Assembly (NCBI GenBank): GCA_019745975.1
Contig: JAIESQ010000079.1
Coordinates: 1 to 64,000, forward strand
Source: Pirellulales bacterium
GTDB taxonomy: Bacteria > Planctomycetota > Planctomycetia > Pirellulales > JAEUIK01
Length of the DNA stretch: 64,000 bases
Direction of reading: 5' to 3'
The translations under genes and the position numbers were made by a program. Every line of letters starts with the position of its first letter. Positions within the stretch are counted from its first letter, which is position 1. Below, piece after piece: positions 57,272 through 64,000 of the stretch. A model generated the notes under the pieces. That model ran no database searches and had not been told where the DNA came from. It worked only from the letters and a program-made list of their open reading frames with translations.

Positions 57272-58558
57272 GTGCGCCGCCTTGTACGCCACACTCAGGT
57301 CATCGCACTGGTGTTCAGCGCATTGTCTGTTGGGGCATGGGCCATCGAACCGCTCCAGCAAGCCGAACCCGACGCGGCTTGGGACGCCGCGTTCGATCGT
57401 AGCGACGGCTGGATCGGCGGCGACGCGATCTACTCGACTCCACTCCCCAACGGCAACGTCCTGTGGCTGTTCGCGGACACGTACATCGGCACGGTGCGCG
57501 AACGTCGCCGGCAGGCTGGGGTGCGCATTGTGAACAATACTCTAGGGCTACAAAGACGCCGTGCCGGCTCGCCCGCCGACCTGCCGCCACGATCCGAGGA
57601 CTTGACGTTCTTATGGGACTCCCGCGGCGGGGCCGAGCAGCCTCAGGCTTGGATCCGCCCGCCAGCCCAGCCCGCCGGCAATCTGTCGGAGTCGGCGCCT
57701 TGGTTTTGGCTTGCCGATGCGCTCGTTGTGCCGCGACCTGATCGCTCAGGCACAGCTCGCGCGAGTGAGCAACCACCAGCCCGGCTGCTGATCTTTCTCT
57801 GGCGAATGGAGCGTACCAATGCCAAGGTGATGAACTTCCGCAACGCCGGATGTGACCTGGCGATCGTTGACGACCCCCGCGCCGATTGGACTGGCTGGCA
57901 ACCGCGACAGTTCTCGATTGTGCATGGCGTAGCCGCGGCAACCGGCGACGAACCGCGCCGCGCGGAAATCGTCTGGGGCTCCGAAGTGCTGCTCGATCCC
58001 GAGTCGGGCGACGCGCCGCACGTGCTGATCTATGGTTATCGCCAGCAGCTGCGCGGTTCGCTCGAACTGGTGCTCGCCCGCGCCCCGGCCGACAGAGTCG
58101 AACAATTTGATACTTGGCAGTTTCGGACCGCCAACAGTTGGACGCCGAACTTGAGCGGCGCGGCCGCGTTGGCCGACGGCCTGACAACGGAGTTTTCGGT
58201 ATCGCGCGTCGAACACTTCGGCACGACATGCTATGCCCTGGTACAGTGCGAACCATTCCTCGGCGACCGGATCCTCACGCGCGCCGCAACGACACCGTAC
58301 GGTCCCTGGTCGCAGCCGCATGCAGTCTATCGCGTGCCCGGTCTCGACCGCGCGAAGCAGCACATTACCTACGCTGCGAAGGCGCATCCCGAAGTGAGTC
58401 GGCTTCGCGAATTGCTCGTGAGCTACGTCGTCAACTCGTTGGATTTCGGCGAGTCGGCCACCAACGCTGACATTTATCGTCCGCGATTCGTCCGTGTGCC
58501 GCTTGACTTACTGCCAGCAGCGCCGACAGTGACTGGCGACAACGCACGCGCCAAGTAG
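57272..58558 (+). CDS. Secreted DUF4185-like beta-propeller protein
   Basis: A 428-residue protein. GTG 57272 has CGGAG nine bases upstream and opens a signal peptide (VIALVFSALSVGAWA). The frame extends 76 codons upstream without protein-like sequence. Body motifs are GWIGGDAIYSTPLPNGNVLWLFADTYIG-type (shortened here to GGDAIYS and LFADTYIG), VLIYGYRQQ and YVVNSLDF near the end, as in DUF4185 and five-bladed glycosidase-like propellers. It may bind or cleave a glycan; no catalytic residues can be assigned. Confidence 0.75.
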   Translation: MRRLVRHTQVIALVFSALSVGAWAIEPLQQAEPDAAWDAAFDRSDGWIGGDAIYSTPLPNGNVLWLFADTYIGTVRERRRQAGVRIVNNTLGLQRRRAGSPADLPPRSEDLTFLWDSRGGAEQPQAWIRPPAQPAGNLSESAPWFWLADALVVPRPDRSGTARASEQPPARLLIFLWRMERTNAKVMNFRNAGCDLAIVDDPRADWTGWQPRQFSIVHGVAAATGDEPRRAEIVWGSEVLLDPESGDAPHVLIYGYRQQLRGSLELVLARAPADRVEQFDTWQFRTANSWTPNLSGAAALADGLTTEFSVSRVEHFGTTCYALVQCEPFLGDRILTRAATTPYGPWSQPHAVYRVPGLDRAKQHITYAAKAHPEVSRLRELLVSYVVNSLDFGESATNADIYRPRFVRVPLDLLPAAPTVTGDNARAK

Positions 58559-58711
58559 GTCAATTGCTGCCTTGGCACCAGGCGCGACAGATCGTCGCAT
58601 GCTGGATCGACTTGGGCTCGTGCGGTACGCTTACGCCATTCGGCGAGGGCAGGACCAAAACGCCACGCACGAAGATCGTGGCGACGCTAGCTTCCTGACG
58701 GTGGTGACTCC

Positions 58712-59635
58712 ATGCGTGTGCTGATCGGCGTCGACGGGTCCGAGGGAAGTATCGAAGCCGTGCGGCAGGCCAGCCGCCTGGTTTCGCCAGCGCGCGACCG
58801 GATCGCGCTCTATTACGCGCCACCCAAGGTTGCCGTCCGCAGCGATCGACCGTTGCCCCAGGACGCAGTCGACGAAAGCCGGCGCGCCCTGTTTCAATCG
58901 GTCTTCGCGCACGCCGAAGCGCTATTGCCCGAGCCGCTGCGCGCTGGCGTCGAGCATATTGTCGGCGAGCAGAATCCGCGGCGCGGCTTGAGAATCGCGG
59001 CTGATCAGTGGCGGGCCGACTTGATCGTCGTCGGCGCGCACGGCGCCAGCACCCTCGGCCAGACGTTGCTCGGGAGCGTCGCAAGGTCGCTGGTCTACGA
59101 CACCGTCACGCCGGTTTTGATCGCACGCGGCAAAAAGGTGCCGCGGGCCGATGATACGTATCGGGTCGTCATGGCGGTGGAAGACGTGCCGACACTGTCC
59201 AGCGCGACAAAACTCCTCGAAGAGCTGTCGTTTCCCGAGACCACGCGCGGCCGCGTGGTGCACGTCATCGAGCCGCTGTTTGGCGCGGAGATCCCCGCCT
59301 GGCTCGAGGAAAAAGCGCGCAGCGCTCGCGACGACGAGCTTACTCATGCCTGGGTCGAAGGGTATGACGCGGAGAAGCGTGCCAAGGAAGCCCAGATGTT
59401 GCAGTACAGCAAGACACTGCCGACTGCGCTGGCAACACTCCCTCCCCTGGTCGTCGAGGGGTTGCCCGCAAAGAAGTTGCTAGAGATCGCTGCCAGCGAC
59501 GATATCGATTTGATTATTCTGGGCACCCGCGGCCTGAGTATTGCCGAGCGGTTCTTTATCGGCTCGACGACGGAGAAGATCCTCACCCATGCTCCCTGCT
59601 CGCTGCTGGTGATGCACTACGGCGCCAAGCCATAG
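58712..59635 (+). CDS. Tandem-domain universal stress protein
   Basis: A 307-residue protein with two Usp folds. Domain 1 (1-140) has VLIGVDGSEGSIEAVRQA and DLIVVGAHGASTLGQTLLGSVA-type signature (VGAHGAS...GSVA), an ATP-binding pattern. Domain 2 (about 150-305) ends with LIILGTRGLSIAERFFIGS. It lies 83 bases before the P-type ATPase and is likely in the same transcript. Tandem Usps respond to stress or nucleotides; a link to ion pumping is an inference from position. Confidence 0.9.
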   Translation: MRVLIGVDGSEGSIEAVRQASRLVSPARDRIALYYAPPKVAVRSDRPLPQDAVDESRRALFQSVFAHAEALLPEPLRAGVEHIVGEQNPRRGLRIAADQWRADLIVVGAHGASTLGQTLLGSVARSLVYDTVTPVLIARGKKVPRADDTYRVVMAVEDVPTLSSATKLLEELSFPETTRGRVVHVIEPLFGAEIPAWLEEKARSARDDELTHAWVEGYDAEKRAKEAQMLQYSKTLPTALATLPPLVVEGLPAKKLLEIAASDDIDLIILGTRGLSIAERFFIGSTTEKILTHAPCSLLVMHYGAKP

Positions 59636-59718
59636 CGCAGCCGTCTGACCACTGCACGAACGGCACCCGGCGGACAAGTCGGCCCAGAGCGGTTTTCCCA
59701 GCGGGCTAGAATAACGGG

Positions 59719-62532
59719 ATGACCTCCCAAATCGCACGCGTCGCAGCTTCGGGCCAAGAGTCGTCGACTGCCATCACGGACGAAATGATCGACACGGCGC
59801 ACTCCCGGCCGCTATCGGAGCTCCTCGCCGAGCTGTCTGCGGACACCGAACACGGCCTGAAGTCCGCCGAGGCGGCCGCGCGGCTTGGACGCTTTGGACC
59901 CAACCGCCTGGCCGAAGCGCCCCCCGTCCCACTCTGGCGCAAGCTGCTCGACGAATTCAAGGACCTGGTGATTTGGATCCTGATCGTCGCGGCGATCATC
60001 TCCGGCTTGCTGGGGGAATGGATCGACAGCCTGGCGATCGTGGCCATCGTGGTTATTAACGGGCTGATCGGCTTCTTTCAGAAGCGGAGTGCGGAACGGG
60101 CGATCGCTGCTCTGATGCAGATGTCGGCGCCGATGGCCCGTGTCGTTCGCGACGGGCAGACGACGACGATTCCCGCCGATGAGATCGTCCCTGGCGATAC
60201 GGTCGAGCTCGAGGCCGGAGATCTCGTGCCGGCCGACGCCCGGCTCGTGCGCGCGTTTTCGCTGGCAGCCCAGGAAGCCTCGCTCACCGGCGAAAGTGTC
60301 CCAGTCGATAAATCGCCGAGCGACGACCTGATCCAGCAACTCCCCATCGGCGATCGCCTGAACATGGTCTATTTGGGAACCACGATCACTGCCGGCAAGG
60401 GGCGGGCAGTGGTCGTCGCCACCGGCATGGCGACAAAGTTGGGGCATATCGCCGAATTGCTCGAACAACAGGAGCATGAGCCTACGCCGCTGGAGCGCCG
60501 GTTGCATGCGTTGGGGCGCATTCTAATTGTGCTCTGCCTGGCGATCGTGGCAGTCGTGTTCGCCATGCAATGGTGGCGGCACGGCAATTTCGTCGATGCG
60601 TTTCTGCTCTCGGTAAGCCTCGCCGTGGCGGCCGTCCCCGAAGGACTGCCGGCCGTGGTGACAATCGCCCTGGCACTTGGCTTGCGGCGCATGGCACGCC
60701 GCAACGCGCTGGTGCGTAAGCTCCCCAGTGTCGAGACGTTGGGTTCGGTCACCGTCATCTGCTCCGACAAGACCGGCACGCTCACGCGCAACGAAATGAC
60801 CGTGCGCGAGCTGATTGTCGGCGACGTGCGCTATGTAGTCGGCGGGTCAGGTTACGCTCCCACCGGCGAGTTCCGCCGCGCCAGCGTCGATCAGCCGCCG
60901 GGTGCCTCTGACGCTTCAGGCGAGCCAGTCGATGCAAGCAGTGAGCCCGATCTTGGACGAACCCTCTTGGCCGCAGCCTGGTGCAACAATGCCCAACTCG
61001 TCGCGCCGGGGGACGGACGGAGCGAGTGGACGGTGATCGGCGATCCGACCGAAGGCGCCCTGTTGGTCGCAGCCCACAAAGCTGGCATCGCCGACCTGCC
61101 GCGCGATACGGCGCTTGTGCACGAGGTGCCCTTCGATTCGTCGCGCAAGATGATGTCGGTCGTCATCGACGACGTTAGCGCGGGCCGCATGCTCTACGCC
61201 AAAGGCGCCCCCGAAGTACTGCTGCCTGCCTGCGTGGCGATCGAGCGAGGCGGTCAGGCGGAGCCGCTCGACGATGTCCGGCGCCAGGCGCTGCTCGATC
61301 AGGCCCTCGAAATGGCGGGCCGCGCCCTGCGCGTGTTGGCCCTCGCGTATCGCCGCAACCCGCCGGTCGATGCCGAGCAACCCGCCAGCGATGACCTGGA
61401 GCGAGAGCTCGTCTTCTTGGGTCTGGTCGGCATGATGGACCCGCCGCGCCAGGAGGCCAAAGACGCCGTCGCCACCTGCCGGACGGCTGGAATCCAGCCG
61501 GTGATGATCACCGGCGATCATCGGGCAACCGCCCTGGCAATCGGCCGGGAGCTGGGGCTGGCCGACGCCGAGGACCGGGCGTTGACGGGGGAGGAAGTCG
61601 ACAAACTCACCGATGCCCAACTGACCGAAAAAGTCCCGGACGTCGCCGTTTACGCCCGGACCTCGGCCGAGCACAAGCTGCGAATTGTACGCGCGTGGCG
61701 CTCGCGGGGGCAGGTCGTGGCCATGACCGGCGACGGCGTGAACGATGCCCCGGCGGTCAAAACCGCCGACGTCGGCATCGCCATGGGCATCACCGGCACG
61801 GATGTCACCAAGGAGGCGGCCGACATCGTGCTGGTCGACGACAACTTCGTGTCCATCGTTGGCGCCGTCGAAGAAGGGCGCGTCATCTTCGACAATATTC
61901 AGAAGGTGTTGCAGTTTCTCCTCTCCTGTAATTTCGGCGAGATCGTGCTGGTCTTTGTCGCGAGCCTGCTGGGCTGGCCCGCGCCGCTGCTCCCCATCCA
62001 GTTGCTATGGATCAATCTGGTCACCGACGGACTGCCGGCGCTGGCCCTCTCGATCGAGCCAGCCGAGCCCGACGTCATGCGCCGGCGGCCACGCGCGCCG
62101 AGTGAATCGATTCTGCCGCCACAGTTGGGCTTGGTGATTATCGTGCAGGGTCTGACCGTGGCCGTGGCCAGCCTCTCGGCCTTCGTCATCGGCATGATCT
62201 TGCACGACAGCGATGCGCGCTGCGCCCGGGCGATCACCTTCTGTGTGCTGGTTTTCGCCGAACTGCTGCGGTCGTTTGCGGCGCGCAGCCCCGCTTTGAC
62301 GCTGTTCGGTCGCGGGCTGTTCACGAACCGGGCATTGATCGCCGCGGTTGTCGCGTCGGGGCTCTTGCAACTGGCGGTAATGCTGCTTCCACTCGCCAAG
62401 CAAGTCTTTGTCATCCACGACCTGACGCCGGCCGATTGGCTGGTGATCGCCGTGCTATCGCTGGTCCCGGTGACGTTACTTGAGTCCGTCAAGCTGGTTC
62501 GTAGCACCTGGGTTCGCTTACGTCGAACTTGA
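59719..62532 (+). CDS. Calcium-type P-type ATPase
   Basis: A 937-residue P2-type ATPase. Parts in order: cation-ATPase N domain (RPLSELLAELSADTEHGL), actuator with ASLTGESVPVD, M4 with VPEGLPAVVTIAL, phosphorylation motif CSDKTGTLTRNEM (Asp350), nucleotide domain with YAKGAPEVLLP, hinge TGDGVNDAPAVK, then six C-terminal membrane segments. Ion-site residues match SERCA: Glu of PEGLP in M4, Asn/Glu of SCNFGEIVLVF in M5, Asn, Thr and Asp of INLVTDGLPALAL in M6. Ca2+ export is therefore likely; Mn2+ or Na+ cannot be excluded. Start ATG 59719. Confidence 0.93.
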   Translation: MTSQIARVAASGQESSTAITDEMIDTAHSRPLSELLAELSADTEHGLKSAEAAARLGRFGPNRLAEAPPVPLWRKLLDEFKDLVIWILIVAAIISGLLGEWIDSLAIVAIVVINGLIGFFQKRSAERAIAALMQMSAPMARVVRDGQTTTIPADEIVPGDTVELEAGDLVPADARLVRAFSLAAQEASLTGESVPVDKSPSDDLIQQLPIGDRLNMVYLGTTITAGKGRAVVVATGMATKLGHIAELLEQQEHEPTPLERRLHALGRILIVLCLAIVAVVFAMQWWRHGNFVDAFLLSVSLAVAAVPEGLPAVVTIALALGLRRMARRNALVRKLPSVETLGSVTVICSDKTGTLTRNEMTVRELIVGDVRYVVGGSGYAPTGEFRRASVDQPPGASDASGEPVDASSEPDLGRTLLAAAWCNNAQLVAPGDGRSEWTVIGDPTEGALLVAAHKAGIADLPRDTALVHEVPFDSSRKMMSVVIDDVSAGRMLYAKGAPEVLLPACVAIERGGQAEPLDDVRRQALLDQALEMAGRALRVLALAYRRNPPVDAEQPASDDLERELVFLGLVGMMDPPRQEAKDAVATCRTAGIQPVMITGDHRATALAIGRELGLADAEDRALTGEEVDKLTDAQLTEKVPDVAVYARTSAEHKLRIVRAWRSRGQVVAMTGDGVNDAPAVKTADVGIAMGITGTDVTKEAADIVLVDDNFVSIVGAVEEGRVIFDNIQKVLQFLLSCNFGEIVLVFVASLLGWPAPLLPIQLLWINLVTDGLPALALSIEPAEPDVMRRRPRAPSESILPPQLGLVIIVQGLTVAVASLSAFVIGMILHDSDARCARAITFCVLVFAELLRSFAARSPALTLFGRGLFTNRALIAAVVASGLLQLAVMLLPLAKQVFVIHDLTPADWLVIAVLSLVPVTLLESVKLVRSTWVRLRRT

Positions 62533-62810
62533 GGGACGTGCCAGCCTGGCGTGTTACTCGACCAACCCGGGCCTGCTGACAAAGGGTGAAAACCGAGCTT
62601 CGGTCGTCTCCGCCCCCCCGTCCGCCGGCAAGGACGCCTAGGTTAGGCAATTACATTTTCGCAAGCTTCGTAGTCTGACCCCAAGCAACTAGGGACTATT
62701 CCTACAATTAAGCAAGGGGCCGCGCCGACAGGTTCTTGTCCGCCGGCAGTCCCTTGGGGGTTGGCGTGCTTCGTGCGCCATTCGAATCGTCTCCGGGGTC
62801 CGGGTCGCTC

Positions 62811-63458
62811 ATGCGCACGCGCGTGCTGATTGTCGACGACCATCCGCTGGTCCGTCAGGGACTGATGGGTCTGATTTCGACCCAGCCCGACTTCGAGATC
62901 TGCGGCGAGGCCAATGGGATCGCCGAAGCGCTCGATCTGGTGACAACGACGCGCCCCGACGTAGCGATCATCGATTTGACGCTCAAGGACGGAAACGGCA
63001 TCGAGCTCATCAAGTCGCTGAAAGAGCGGCACGCCGACCTCAAAATGCTGGTGGTTTCGATGCACGATGAGTCGCTGTTTGCCGAGCGCGCGCTGCGCGC
63101 CGGCGCGGTCGGCTACGTCAGCAAGCAGGAGGCGATTCGCACGGTCGTGCAGGCAGTGCGCACGATCTTGGCGGGCCGCTTGTACCTAAGCCCGACCATG
63201 ACCGAGCGAATGGTGAACCTCGCGGTTGGCCTGCGCGGCGAGGGACCGAGCTCGCCGCTTGAGCGCCTAACGGATCGGGAACTGGAGATCTTCGAGATGA
63301 TCGGGCGCGGCCTCACCAGCCGGGAAATTGCCCAGCGCTTGAATCTCAGCCCCAAGACCGTGGACACCCATCGCGAGCATCTCAAGGAAAAGCTCGAACT
63401 GAAGAACGCCGCCGAACTGACTACGCATGCCGTGCAATGGGTGTTGGAGAGCCACTGA
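62811..63458 (+). CDS. NarL/FixJ-type response regulator
   Basis: A 215-residue regulator. ATG 62811 begins MRTRVLIVDDHPLVRQG; codons upstream have no homology. The receiver has Asp9-Asp10, phospho-acceptor Asp55 (VAIIDLTLKD) and the switch Lys in GYVSKQEA. The C-terminal LuxR HTH is LTDRELEIFEMIGRGLTSREI followed by the recognition helix SPKTVDTHREHLKEKL. It is 68 bases upstream of a CHASE3 sensor gene, its probable kinase. The AT-rich stretch at 62640-62720 is a likely promoter region. Confidence 0.93.
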   Translation: MRTRVLIVDDHPLVRQGLMGLISTQPDFEICGEANGIAEALDLVTTTRPDVAIIDLTLKDGNGIELIKSLKERHADLKMLVVSMHDESLFAERALRAGAVGYVSKQEAIRTVVQAVRTILAGRLYLSPTMTERMVNLAVGLRGEGPSSPLERLTDRELEIFEMIGRGLTSREIAQRLNLSPKTVDTHREHLKEKLELKNAAELTTHAVQWVLESH

Positions 63459-63526
63459 CCGCAGCGTGTCGTCCGTCGACGCGCCGCGAGTTGCAACCGC
63501 CCGCTGGTACGAACGGGTCGTCTTCG

Positions 63527-64000
63527 ATGAACTCGCAACCCCGTTATTCGTTTCGCAAGGCGACTGCCGTCGGGCTCACGCTGATCGTGCTGCTGCTGAT
63601 CGTCAACATGCTCGTGTCGCAGTGGAACACGCGGCGCGTGATCGAGAACGGGCACAAGGTCGCGCACACCCAGCGTGTCCTCACCACGCTCGAGGAAGTG
63701 CTCGCCCGGGTGACCGAAGCCGAGACGAGTGAGCGCGGCTTCCTGATCACCGGCGACGCCAAGTATCTCACCACGTATCAGAACGCGATCGATCGAACCG
63801 GTGAGACGCTCGAACGCCTGCGGAGCTTGACGGTCGACGATCCCACGCAGGCGGGGAGGATTCGCGCGCTTCAGGCGCGCGTGCAGGCACGCTTTGACGA
63901 ATTGCGGGAAGCCATCGCGGCGCAACATTCGGGCGGTTTCGATGCGGCCCGCTATTCGGTCTCCACCAACCACGGCCGCGAATTGATGGGCGAAATGCTC
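63527..64000 (+). CDS. CHASE3-domain sensor protein, probable histidine kinase (3' end outside window)
   Basis: The first 158 residues are visible. ATG 63527 starts MNSQPRYSFRKATAVG, then a membrane segment LTLIVLLLIVNMLVS, then an extracytoplasmic CHASE3 domain with the signature EAETSERGFLITGDAKYLTTY. The domain continues to the window edge. In this setting, right after a NarL-type regulator, it should be a membrane histidine kinase, but the kinase part is outside the window. CHASE3 ligands are generally unknown. Confidence 0.85.
   Translation, partial: MNSQPRYSFRKATAVGLTLIVLLLIVNMLVSQWNTRRVIENGHKVAHTQRVLTTLEEVLARVTEAETSERGFLITGDAKYLTTYQNAIDRTGETLERLRSLTVDDPTQAGRIRALQARVQARFDELREAIAAQHSGGFDAARYSVSTNHGRELMGEML

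Overview
The window reads as a piece of a high-GC planctomycete chromosome, most like the Pirellulales in gene content. The signs are lineage-typical families: a DUF1549/DUF1553 cytochrome protein paired with a DUF1501 protein, an exported protein with a LEPR-XLL N-terminus, a membrane-bound-dehydrogenase/HEAT/cytochrome giant, a PEP-CTERM protein, and a PHM-like redoxin/cytochrome fusion. Many exported proteins carry Tat or lipoprotein signals. I found no rRNA or tRNA gene, no prophage, no CRISPR array and no intact transposase. The assignment is by gene content only.

Layout. 1-6.1 kb: a repeat-built exported protein (minus strand, cut by the window edge), then the DUF1549/1553 + DUF1501 pair. 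6.3-9.3 kb: a tight operon of a xylose-isomerase-like enzyme, a HAD phosphatase and an RfaE1-like PfkB kinase. 9.3-13.4 kb: a VapBC-type toxin-antitoxin pair, a small unknown protein, a TerC membrane protein, an NAD-dependent sugar epimerase, and a GxxExxY gene set among inverted short repeats with a decayed second copy. 13.4-18 kb: guaB with an overlapping downstream Pro/Glu-rich exported protein, and a divergent PqaA-like hydrolase. 18-20.8 kb: an accessory island with a hairpin-repeat array, a lipoprotein gene between near-identical 48-bp direct repeats, and repeat-rich non-coding DNA. 20.8-34.5 kb: PEP-CTERM protein, redoxin/cytochrome/copper-monooxygenase fusion, FAH-family enzyme, TPR protein, PQQ-like beta-propeller, lpxA, ppdK, a small membrane protein and a class-C beta-lactamase-fold hydrolase. 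34.5-39 kb: a multi-PAS sensor kinase, a NarL-type regulator and a sulfite-oxidase-like molybdoenzyme, collinear. 39.3-46.8 kb: the 1751-residue multidomain protein, a 55-residue protein and a MocA/XdhC-type molybdenum-cofactor pair. 47.4-56.7 kb: a surface-polysaccharide locus (methyltransferase, GT2, rfbF, rfbG, ThuA-like, NDP-sugar SDR, membrane glycosyltransferase-like TPR protein, SGNH-like protein). 57.3-64 kb: DUF4185-like secreted protein, double Usp, Ca2+-type P-ATPase, and a NarL regulator followed by a CHASE3 sensor (cut by the window edge).

Links between genes: the 6.3-9.3 kb operon looks like an isomerase/kinase/phosphatase sugar pathway parallel in logic to heptose biosynthesis but with a different isomerase fold. 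The 48.4-52.8 kb operon should make CDP-4-keto-6-deoxyglucose and a derivative of it. The molybdenum-cofactor pair and the sulfite-oxidase-like gene point to molybdenum use. The least explained DNA is the 18.0-20.4 kb repeat island, the GxxExxY unit at 12.7-13.4 kb, and the sugar operon at 6.3-9.3 kb.
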